From Aspidiotus rigidus (taxonomy: Eukaryota; Arthropoda; Insecta; Hemiptera; Diaspididae), in NCBI GenBank assembly GCA_035079385.1, contig JAVHKY010000034.1, positions 1,240,001 to 1,304,000 on the forward strand: a stretch of 64,000 nt of DNA, in the 5' to 3' direction. The notes beneath the pieces were generated by a model. The model had not been told where the DNA came from. It ran no database searches and saw only the letters and a program-made list of their open reading frames with translations. The position numbers and the translations under genes were made by a program. Shown piece after piece: positions 27,401 through 34,409 of the stretch (the stretch's first letter is position 1; each line of letters opens with the position of its first letter).

Positions 27401-30400
27401 TTGCTTCTTTAAAATTTTTGATCTTTTTCTTCGGTACTTTTCGACTTCTTTCGATACTTATTCAACACCTTTTAATTTTTCGCGATATTTTCCGACTTTT
27501 ATTACGGCTTACGTGACAAATCTGGTCATTTTTTTCTGGAACATACCGAAATTTTGATCCTTTTTGGCTGAATTTAGTAAAAGGGATAAGTTTAAGCAAC
27601 TAAAGTTGTAAGTCAGTCAGTAGTCAGCCGTTAATTAGCAATTCAGCCAAAGCCAGTCAGCTAATTGTGCAATAGCTACTTGCAATATTTTCGATTTTTT
27701 AGCGACTGACGTAATAGCAATTCAGCAACGGCAACAAAAACTAATGTATGGATTTTATTGCATGTTGCTTGCACAACTTTTATATTAGTGTGTATCGGTT
27801 GCCTTGTTGTCTGTTGCCAAGTTGCTTGTATGTAACCGAAAACGAAGCCAACAGTGTCGAAGACTTGGAAGCATATAGCCTGTTAAAAGCCAATGATGAG
27901 TAACTCATCACTCCTAAATTTGGTCCATTTCAACCAAAAACCAAGTGGTCTACTCTGGTCCTCTTTTCATTTCAACTTCGCCATCTGGCAATACTGGCAC
28001 TGCTGCCGCCGCCCGTTCGGCTAATTTAAATTATCTGGACTCTCATGTACTTGGACTTTAATTTTGGTTAGGCATGAGGGGAAGGAGGCGGACTTATTTT
28101 GAGGATTTGGGGAAATCTTTGGAGGTAACTGAAGGAGGGGAAGGAAATTGAAAAAATGTCAAAGGTTATCATAGATATCCGAGGGTGTGGAAGTATTGAG
28201 TACTTGGAAAGAAAATCTAGTTCTAAGCTACCTATAAAAATATAAGATTGTGGTTCCAAAGAGAGAGGGAGGCTTCGGGGAAGATAGAGCTCCGACCTAC
28301 GTAGTTTTGGGACTTGCCTTCAAAAATTTCCAAAAGCGACTTCCAACATTCCGAAGGCGGGTGTAGTAGAAAAAAGTGCTGCTACCGTCTGTTGGGCAAA
28401 TATTGGTTTTGAGAATTGTAGGCGCTCCAATCCATTCGACTTTTATTTTCTATTTATTTTTTTTTCTTAAATTGACTTTGTTGACAAATAATCTGATGTG
28501 GATGATGTATCAAATTTTGTACGCAGTCGATATCCTCTTCTCGCTAGGAGTAACACAGCTTTCCCTGCTTAAACAAGAATAAAAAATCGCCTTCGATACA
28601 AATAATTGCTTGCTATTGCTGTTACGCTCATGTGAATACGCGCAATAGGTGTACAAAATAGTATATTTTATAAGATTTTATAAGACTTGGTCCTGAGTAA
28701 AACCATTGATTAGGCTATATTTCTACTACTAAATTCTCGTCTAGGTGCCCCTAGTTTCATTTGCCACCTCGTCAGTTCTCACCACTTCTACTTCTACGTA
28801 CTTGATGAATAAAATGCTTAGAAATAAATAGATGGTGGTACATTACTAGAGCAATAGCTACGGAATATGTAAATTTTTTTTCTTTTGTTATTTTATGTAT
28901 TTTTCCCGACAATATTTTTCACCCTCTCATGCGATAATAACCTTTTTTGTGCTTCATTATGTAAATAAGATACGCTTCGAGCTTATTTGTTAACGTTTCT
29001 CTGTTCATTTTGTCTGTTTTCTGCAGTTTCTGTCGGTTCCTTGTCCGAAGTGGATCGTGGGAGGATGGTACGTAAAATTCCTTGTATTATTGTACTATTT
29101 TCTTACTACCGATGCTTATGTACATTGAGGTATGTCATGGGATACAGTATCTGTGTAAATTAGGTTCATTCGTGATGTTTTGCATGTTTTTCTGCTTGCC
29201 AAATAAATTACATATTGTGAAACGAAAGCTTTGGCTTGTATCTACTGTCCAAAGCCTGTCAGAGGAACCTCAATACAGTTTTGCTCGCTTTCGGGTTCTT
29301 TTTAATTATTTGTAGGGAATTTATCTGCTTTTGAGGAAAGTGAATCCGTACTTATATCATCATCAACAATCACAATTATTTCTTCGATCAAATCTTCGTG
29401 TCAATAAAATCGTCATCGGTTACACCCTACTGAATTCATCATTACGTGTATCGTTCAATTTTTCAGAGTGTGGAAATGGCACGTCAGAAGGCCGCTCCGT
29501 ATCAGGAAACTGCACTTCCGTTTAGCCCGCATTTACGTCGTTCGTTGCCGAATATGTCCGCTTCCGCGCACACAAGTTCCGAACCTCCGAAAATATACCC
29601 GTACCATTTATTATTGATAACGAATTACAGACTGCCGCCCGGAGTTGACAGGTTAAATCTCGAAGTAAGTGGACTGTATTACGTTTTGCTTGAGTTGTTG
29701 GCTTGTTCACGAGCGCCGATAAGCTCCAGAAAAATCTAACCTATTATCGTTCTAATTACTAACATGTAAGGGAGTCTTGAACCGTCTCTCGATCTTCACT
29801 GTAGACTTCCAAGGTGTATCGTTAAATCTTATTGTTCTCAATTCGTGAGTTAGTCGAATTCGTTTTGTAGCATCGAGTGAAGTAATCAACTTATGTCGAA
29901 AGAGCTGAAGTTCATATTTCAAAATACATACGACCTCCCCCAAGTTCGAAAGTCAATCCAATTTGGTAATATTGAGTCCTTCAAATGTGGTGTTCGGTCG
30001 ATTCTATTTTGAAATATGGACTAAGCCCGTTTCCGCGTGAGTCGATTTGAGTGTGCAGAGGAAGAACGTAAAAGTTCGTAAATACGTGTTGACATGCGAT
30101 TCTAATTTTAGTGCTTACAATGCTCTGATTTCTCACCTATATTGTTTCGAGCAGGTCCATCTCCCCAGCCCCCTCATCTCGGTTCTTGGGGTGGGAATGA
30201 GTGGATTTATTTATGATACTTTGTGCTGGATTGTGCTGTACAGTTTTGCGTTTGTGCTGGTCTTTTTCCCGTCCAACCTTCTGAGGGAGGCTGTAAACAT
30301 CCTATTGAATTTTTGGCCTGTAAAGAGGCTGAATTAGGTGTGCTACGTTTTTGCTGTATTATATTCTCGAGGTTATTCATTGTGGACACGCTTTTTCCCT

Positions 30401-32468
30401 TCAGTCCTCGGGGGAGGGAGATTCATAAGATATGCAGAACCTGATTTCGATGATTGGCAGGTTTTAGGATAAAGATGGATGGAATTGTTCTCGGTATTTT
30501 CGTCCTCAGTCGTTGTCTTCTGAGGTAAGGTTGTAAGCTCACGGTGAGAAATCGATTGCGACTCCGTGGTCAATGGGGCCAGGCAAATTTACAAACTTTC
30601 TTGTTGTTCCAGGCGATATAGAGACCGAGAAGCTCGCTATCTGTTGTGTGTTCGTGATGAGAGATCGAATTCGTACCCGCGATTGACCAAATCAGAGAAA
30701 CGTGCTGAAATTCTAACGAAAAGAATTAAAGCCCGTACAAAGGGTTTTAATCACTACAACGTTTCGCCCACTAGTTTGGTCTGGAACGACAAGGACTTTA
30801 GCAAGTTTGCCTGTCCCAATTGAACACGGAGTCGCAATCGTTCTCTCCCTGTGAGCTCACAACCTTACCTCAGACAACAACGATTGGAGAACAAGGCCCT
30901 GGAGAGAAAAGGGGTGCCCACAATGAAGAAATTCGAGAGTATAATACAGCAAAAACGTAGCACATGCAGTTCAGCCTGTTTTCAGGCCAAACATTGGATA
31001 GGGCAGGATCTGGTGTGTTGACAGCCCCCTCATGAGGTTGAAGAGGAAGGAGAGCAGCACAAACGAAAAATTCTTCGGCACAAATGTAGCACAAACAATT
31101 CCATCAATCCTTGAGCCAAGAAGCACCAATTGTCCAAATTAGGGCTTGCATGTCTACAGCCCCCGAACGGTTGGAGGGAAAGAGCACAAATGAGAAACTG
31201 TATGGTTTAATCCAGCACAAACATAGCACAAAGGAATCCACCCATTACCTTTTTAAAAATCGCGATGGAGCTGTGACATGGACCTGTTTCGAACTATTTT
31301 TCTGCCGCATTAATGGACTGAAAGATTATCTTTTTGTTTTTTTGAATTGGATCTCTTCGTTCAAGACAATTTTTCGTTCCACTTCCTAAATATGCTCTCG
31401 GTGCCCGTTTCGCCCAAAAATATTTTCTTTTCTGACGATGATGAAATTGTGTTCATAAGAATGTATTGCACCCTCCTTTTCCCATGATCAAACTCGAATA
31501 TTGCCTGAAATTACTAGCAAATTCTCCTCCATCAATTCGTCCAATCTCCCCATCTCTCTTTTACTCCCCTCTCAGAAATAGAAAAAGAGAAAATATTGTT
31601 CAGAGAAATGTAAATTTTAGTATAACATTATTAATCGAATCGAAGATCAGCTAATTCTTACTTGTCCTCTTTTTTCCACGAAAATTTTTTCCTCAAATTG
31701 ATAGCAATTATCTGACCAAGGAACACAACGAAAGACACAATATTTACGTGCGGGGGTAATATTAAAGGAGGGGGGTTGTTGGTAAATGAAGAACTCAAGC
31801 GAAAAATTTGATCACCTCGTCGATATCCGAACCGGAGACCTTTCGCTTGCCGGGCGACTGCTCTAACCTCTGAGCTACGAGGGCGTCGGGTTCGGATCCC
31901 GACGAGGTGATCAAATTTTTCGCTTGAGTTTTTCATTTACCAACAACCCCCCTCCTTTGATAGCAATTATCAAACATTGGCTATTTTACCATCATGTGTT
32001 GAATATCTCCTCCTCAATGACGTCTTTTTGAGAAATTTGGCGAGAATTTGTGATAAATATCTCGCTCGTATTATTTTTTCTCAATTCAGATTTATTCTTT
32101 ACTACAAATTGTTGATCAAGTAGTCGTGATTAAAATTTTGAAACTTTTCCGTATAGAAAAACTAAGTTCAATGTAAAACATTGAGTTGATGCGCTTCAAT
32201 TTAAAGTTTACTTTTTTACGCAAATTATAACGCATAATACTACTGTCTAATGTTGAACGCTTTTTACATTCGCTCTAATGGCTTCACACTGCAACCTCGA
32301 ATCCTATATTCATATCTTCTTCTTTTTTTTTTTTCATTTTTGTGCTACCATCAGAGGCACCTGTCAGACGCTGAATTTGAAACGCTGTTTCAAATGAGCC
32401 GCAGTGATTTTTACCAATTACCACAATGGAGACGAAACGAATTGAAACGAAGAGCTCGACTTTTCTGA
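476..32468 (+). CDS. Unc-115: abLIM / Unc-115 actin-binding LIM protein, 3' part (17 exons plus one alternative)
   Basis: Encodes the C-terminal ~759 residues of an actin-binding LIM protein, which in this family links F-actin to signalling in axon guidance and sarcomeres. Coding exons: 476-659, 6269-6405, 10750-10876, 11531-11624, 16908-16998, 17113-17273, 17799-17876, 18348-18555, 22769-23017, 23102-23217, 23285-23471, 23549-23665, then either 24546-24655 or 24735-24829, then 25888-25957, 29027-29067, 29467-29664, 32355-32468. All are bounded by AG and GT and every junction keeps frame. Order of domains: end of LIM1 (LAQGGFF), LIM2 (CAICHEYVEGEV), LIM3 (CAGCEEDLKEGQA), LIM4 (CAYCLRFISGKV), the proline- and serine-rich abLIM anchor with SPHFHRPA and LPNMS..PPKIYPY, and a villin headpiece. 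The start codon and first half of LIM1 lie upstream of the window. Exon assignments rest on splice consensus, phase and my memory of abLIM proteins; no alignment was run. Confidence 0.93.
1600..3480 (+). repeat. degenerate tandem array in intron
   Basis: At least seven imperfect copies of a roughly 190-270 bp unit in the same orientation. Recurring blocks in order: TGGAGAGAGAAAGAGAAAAG, then ATGACTCATATTTAAA, then CTTCTTCTGGCTTAG, then GAAGCTTTCCTGGCTCCTTC, then AGGATTGAGAATTCAGAA, then TCATGAAAAAATTCTTGGTT, then GGCTCCAATGGTTTTTGGAT. Copies vary by loss of whole blocks, as expected for unequal exchange. Short reading frames inside are by-products. Confidence 0.85.
2991..3073. repeat. short perfect-ended hairpin inserted in a repeat unit
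   Basis: Inverted arms ATTGAAGC...GGGGCCTCCG and CGGAGGCCCC...GCTTCAAT separated by about 20 bases. It interrupts one unit of the tandem array between its AGAATTCAGA and TCTACC blocks, so it was inserted after the unit formed. Confidence 0.65.
4000..4930. repeat. dispersed CTATCATATATAGCTCGG family, divergent copies
   Basis: Several degenerate units with the theme ATGATAGAAGGGACTTGG then AAAAATTTCGACC, opposite in orientation to the cleaner copies at 61,830-62,060. The long frames 4,066-4,650 (+) and 4,197-4,610 (-) run across these units and are not credible genes. Confidence 0.6.
5078..5204. mobile_element. hairpin MITE, about 127 bp
   Basis: Nearly perfect inverted arms of about 53 bases: TATACTCTGTTCACATTAAG ... 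and its complement ending GTGAACGGAGTATA, separated by about 20 bases. The outer TA could be a target duplication, as for Tc1/mariner-derived MITEs (inference). Confidence 0.75.
7753..9180. mobile_element. non-autonomous hAT-type element with AT-rich core
   Basis: Terminal inverted repeats CAGTGTTTCTCAACC (left) and GGTTGAGAAACTCTG (right), flanked by the perfect 8-bp direct repeat TTGTTGAT at 7745-7752 and 9181-9188. TIR style and 8-bp duplication are diagnostic of hAT. Subterminal TGTGCCGC motifs occur at both ends. The core (about 7,850-8,690) is almost pure A/T. No transposase frame is present, so it would depend on one supplied in trans. Confidence 0.88.
9430..9840 (+). repeat. ~135-bp tandem units
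   Basis: Three to four degenerate copies with blocks GAAATTCTCGTTGTTCTAG-like, then ACCGAGAAGCTCG, TCTGTTGTGGACTC and GGTGAGAGATCGATTG. The same family reappears at about 30,530-30,690. Frames running through it have no recognisable domain. Confidence 0.65.
10050..10270 (+). repeat. two tandem ~118-bp units
   Basis: Two adjacent copies sharing GAAGAGTTTCCTGGTGAATT / GAAGAGTTTCTTAATAAATT, CATTTTTCGCCTATTACA and ACTGGGGCT. No gene. Confidence 0.55.
10750..17273 (+). CDS. Unc-115: abLIM exons: LIM3 and LIM4
   Basis: Exons 10750-10876, 11531-11624, 16908-16998 and 17113-17273. The first gives CAGCEEDLKEGQALIALD and the WHVWCFKCHTC ligand cluster of LIM3. The second gives DGVPYCEKDYQKLFGVKC and opens LIM4. 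The third gives HHFHPTCARCTKCGDPF. The fourth ends LIM4 with AIWHPKC and continues into a glycine/asparagine-rich linker ending ASETQ. In abLIM proteins the four LIM domains are protein-interaction modules and do not bind actin themselves. The donor sites (GTGAGT, GTACGT, GTACGT, GTACGT) are good. Confidence 0.93.
13788..13880 (+). repeat. short GACGTCACGATCTGATGACG tandem
   Basis: Three imperfect copies of a unit with GACGTCACGATCTGATGACG followed by TCATAA. They share the TGACGTCA-type core of the larger array at 48,240-48,760. Confidence 0.65.
15684..16301. mobile_element. foldback element, about 618 bp
   Basis: Long inverted arms of about 230 bases. Left end GCCGGGTTTCAATGGGGC, right end GCCCCATTGAAACCCGGC. 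Inside each arm are matching CATATTTGAGGATATATA and TTTGAACTTTGGTAAAATGG-type blocks in opposite orientation. A TA lies on both outer sides (15682-15683, 16302-16303), consistent with a TA target. No open frame of note. Confidence 0.8.
17799..23665 (+). CDS. Unc-115: abLIM exons: anchor (linker) region
   Basis: Exons 17799-17876, 18348-18555, 22769-23017, 23102-23217, 23285-23471 and 23549-23665. They encode the low-complexity, Ser/Pro-rich stretch between LIM domains and headpiece. It includes a direct SSPGLRAGSPGL repeat, the abLIM-typical YNKPRYEDISRIYTYSYL and HFHRP block, a KPPPPGEKPKIERDDFPAPP polyproline segment that could bind SH3 or EVH1 domains (inference), an acidic ISDDEDEVDK patch, and a charged helix EEEELSKIASGIGKVFLRN followed by SPINA. 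The exon set is compact from 22,769 onward, with introns of 67-84 bases, in contrast to the kilobase introns elsewhere in the gene. Confidence 0.9.
18556..22768. other. abLIM intron
   Basis: Contains a foldback element at 20,784-21,173. Apart from that, no coding exon or repeat was identified with confidence. Confidence 0.5.
20784..21173. mobile_element. foldback element, about 390 bp
   Basis: Inverted arms of about 110 bases: left AATAGATGATAATCAGCG, TGACGTCATTCATGG, GCAGACCGCAGAAATCAGTG, right their complements ending AGCTGATAATCATTTATT. The TGACGTCA core sits in each arm. The spacer of about 170 bases is AT-rich. Confidence 0.78.
24546..24655 (+). CDS. Unc-115: abLIM alternative exon A
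   Basis: 110-base exon after a long T-rich tract and TTTTGTAG, ending at ATG before GTGAGT. It enters with two bases and leaves on a codon boundary. Encodes VTGDYIPCHASPALKSST and a His/Met-rich tail (HHDMNMMMNTM). It joins in frame from 23665 and to 25888. It does not join in frame to exon B only 79 bases downstream, so the two appear to be alternatives. No homology between A and B peptides is visible. Confidence 0.75.
24735..24829 (+). CDS. Unc-115: abLIM alternative exon B
   Basis: 95-base exon after TTTGTTCTCAG, closed by GTAAGT. It has the same entry phase (two bases) and exit phase (0) as exon A. Encodes VVSALRHVPKPGYGLAPHY then SKMYGSVGATSAL. The PGYG motif corresponds to the PGYG segment that vertebrate abLIM1 has at this position (from memory), so B may be the ancestral form. 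It joins in frame from 23665 and to 25888. Confidence 0.75.
25888..29664 (+). CDS. Unc-115: abLIM exons before the headpiece
   Basis: Exons 25888-25957 (GDYSMSGLGEKARSTDFSSG), 29027-29067 (SVGSLSEVDRGRM) and 29467-29664. The last gives HLRRSLPNMSASAHTSSEPP, KIYPYHLLLITNYRLPPGVD and RLNLE, the conserved block directly before the headpiece. The two small exons have complementary phases (0 in/1 out, 1 in/0 out), so they could be skipped together without losing frame. Confidence 0.88.
26176..26444. mobile_element. small element with CAGGGTGTCTAC termini (copy 1)
   Basis: Begins CAGGGTGTCTACCGGTCAA and ends GTAGACACCCTA. The 5-base direct repeat GGTTT lies at 26171-26175 and 26445-26449. Inside are repeated AAGTCAAGTAAA motifs near both ends. 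Same family as 40,242-41,796. Confidence 0.75.
27345..27966. repeat. possible element with AGAGGACCAGA inverted termini
   Basis: AAGAGGACCAGATTTAG on the left and CTACTCTGGTCCTCTTTT on the right form a short inverted repeat. No target duplication was recognised, so the element call is weak. Confidence 0.35.
30230..31240. repeat. inverted-repeat block with a third direct copy
   Basis: Left part (about 30,230-30,560) carries GTGCTACGTTTTTGCTGTAT, ATTCTCGAGG and CGATTGCGACTCCGTG. The right part (about 30,825-31,100) carries the complements CACGGAGTCGCAATCG, TTCGAGAGTATAATACAGC and AAAAACGTAGCAC. A third copy (about 31,110-31,240) repeats the CATGTCTACAGCCCCC / AGCACAAACATAGCACAAA theme. Part of the spacer is related to the 9,430-9,840 array. 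Confidence 0.65.
31713..31956 (-). mobile_element. tRNA-headed SINE-like insertion inside inverted arms
   Basis: Flanked by the perfect 15-base direct repeat TTGATAGCAATTATC (31698-31712 and 31957-31971). On the minus strand it contains a tRNA-like segment (31,815-31,884) with an A-box-like TAGCTCAGAGGTTAGAGC and a B-box-like GGTTCGGAT. The tRNA-like part sits between inverted arms made of GGAGGGGGGTTGTTGGTAAA and AACTCAAGCGAAAAATTTGA. The long target duplication points to LINE-type target-primed insertion. Confidence 0.8.
32355..32468 (+). CDS. Unc-115: abLIM terminal exon: villin headpiece
   Basis: Acceptor CTACCATCAG, then 37 codons and TGA. The peptide RHLSDAEFETLFQMSRSDFY continues QLPQWRRNELKRRARLF: the headpiece subdomain of dematin/villin/abLIM with its hydrophobic core (F, F, L, W) and the C-terminal basic helix ending in the LF typical of the family. 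This domain binds F-actin. The preceding exon ends in RLNLE, so the join RLNLE-RHL matches abLIM architecture. Confidence 0.96.
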   Translation, partial: RHLSDAEFETLFQMSRSDFYQLPQWRRNELKRRARLF

Positions 32469-34239
32469 TTGAAAAAAATGAAAAAAAAAATTACAAAATA
32501 AGTTTATTAAGTACATAAAACAATAAGATCATAAAAGAGCTTTCACTTCGCCGCTAAAAAATGATATCGTAATATTGCACCGTGTAAGTCAGCTATTATG
32601 ATATAAGTATTTTTATTCTTGTACGAACGGCGTTAAAAAAAAAAATTGATAACCAAAAATTAGTTCTTAGTATAGAGAGAAAACAGGAGAAAATTCTAAA
32701 TGATTTACCAAAGTTGATGTGAAATACAAATAATGATAAAAATTAGGGAAACTGGGAGAGAAGGACCAGTTTTATACTTCCTATCTATTAACGTTTGATA
32801 TGAGGTGTCTGTGTATTATGTGAATAAAAGTGTTCGTATGACTATTAAATTATGACGACGAGACGAAAAGTTTGAAAACGATGAACGGAAATTGAGCAGT
32901 CGATTCAGCAGTGTACCAAAATTTAAGCGTGATTCTTTTTGTACTTTTTTTTCATATTACGTAAGTTTTACAAGTTAGACCTAAGAGTAGTTTATTTTTT
33001 AATTGACCCATCGATGAACGAGCTGAATTTTCGTTTCCACTTGAAAATTTCGAACCTCATATAGAAGAGCAAAATGAAAAAAACAGGACATTTTATTGTT
33101 CCTAATCCACGTGCTTTCAGAAAACGGCTTGTTGAATATTTTCCTCTTGTTTTGCCCCTCTTTAATTGTATATTCGCCGCCTTCAAGTTGGTCGATTACT
33201 GTTGTTATTTAGTTTTAATAATATTATGTTCGATAGGACAGTCACAGATCTTAAAAATGATGTTTGGGGTGGTGGAGCGGGAAAAAGATGTTCTTTTAAA
33301 GAAAGCAGAAGAAAAAAGAAAATTATATGAAACCAAAGAGAATGATTTTGTAGACTGTGCGGGTAGCTTCTACATCACCTGTCAGGAATATTTCTAAAGA
33401 AAACATCATACAATATTGTTCGAGTTATATTTCTATACTACTTTTACTAGTCTTATTTAATTTTCTTTTTTTTTTCCTTCATTTAATTTATTTTGTTTGC
33501 CTTTTTTTTTTTCATGTATTCTAATGATGTTTTTTGTTTTTTTTTTTTTTTCTTCGATTACGTTATTCTACACGCTCGTATTTTCGCGACCTTTAAGATA
33601 AAGTGAATTGTTCTTAACACTCGCAAAGAATTCAAAAATTAGCCTATGTGTTTTGAATGTATCCTATTATAATAGGCAATATGGGGGGGACAATGAAAAG
33701 ATGATTTCGACTTTTCATTACGACAGCTTCTTGTATAACTTTTCTGTCCATCTACTATTATGATTTGTGTATTTCATTTTGATTAAAGTATAAAATATGC
33801 TCTCAATTGTAAGTTTATTTCAGATGAGTTCATTGAAAGTTTTTCAAATTATTCATTTTATATTCGCCAACTCCCGACATAAATATGAATGTTAGCTCAT
33901 TTCTTGAAATCGAGACAAACATCTTTGGCTTCATTTATTCTTGGTTTTTTCTCGGCAATTGTATACAATTATCCTGGTATTGATCTTGTTTGAATAAAAA
34001 AATCTAAATTCGTTCAATATTTCTATAATTTCGATTCAACAGAATTGAAAAACATTACTAAAACTGCATTGCAGTGTGCTCATATATTCTCGAACCTGAG
34101 ATAGCATCGCTTTATCGTCATCGTATGCTTTTGAAAGTCAATTGTCGCTCCAAAACACGAGTAATCCGCACCTAAATTGACGTTAGCATATTATAAAGGA
34201 ACTTGAGAGGGCACCAACGTCTACCCATGCGAGAGGTTC
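32469..34239. other. abLIM 3' UTR and intergenic spacer
   Basis: No coding potential seen. A candidate polyadenylation signal AATAAA is at 32823-32828, about 360 bases after the abLIM stop. Poly-A and poly-T tracts are frequent (32,470-32,700, 33,470-33,560). Reading frames at 33,074-33,397 have neither recognisable domains nor splice context. Confidence 0.5.
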
Positions 34240-34320
34240 TCAACCATATGTCGCTAAGCCTCCAATACCTGCTCCTCCAAATCCGTTAGCGCCAGCTCCG
34301 ATATTTATACTACTCTGGTG
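34240..34320 (-). CDS. possible additional 3' exon of the glycine-rich gene
   Basis: On the minus strand, a frame ending in TGA at 34,242-34,240 reads GAGANGFGGAGIGGLATYG, continuing the [16 protein letters not shown] style of the main exon. The main exon ends GGAGGTAAATAA, where GGAG/GTAAAT could be a donor. A phase-compatible acceptor exists (GAAG before GTAGC) but is weak. It may be an alternative last exon or a relic. Confidence 0.4.
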   Translation of the reverse strand, partial: HQSSINIGAGANGFGGAGIGGLATYG

Positions 34321-34409
34321 CTGAGTGTCGATGCTACCTTCGATACAAAAGATTTCAAGTTACAAATTTTATCGCTTCTGAGAAAAATATTGTGTATTAT
34401 TCTTTTCGA

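Larger units (their letters stand above)
29665..32354. other. last abLIM intron, repeat-rich
   Basis: Holds a large inverted-repeat block at about 30,230-31,240 and the tRNA-headed insertion at 31,713-31,956. No exon seen. Confidence 0.6.

Noticed and set aside
30566..30823. 85-codon frame in the last abLIM intron
   Set aside because: Lies in repeat DNA shared with 9,430-9,840.
31815..31884. Functional tRNA gene
   Set aside because: A- and B-box-like parts and an acceptor stem exist, but the T-arm pairs poorly and the anticodon-loop T33 is missing, and the unit lies inside an insertion with a target duplication.
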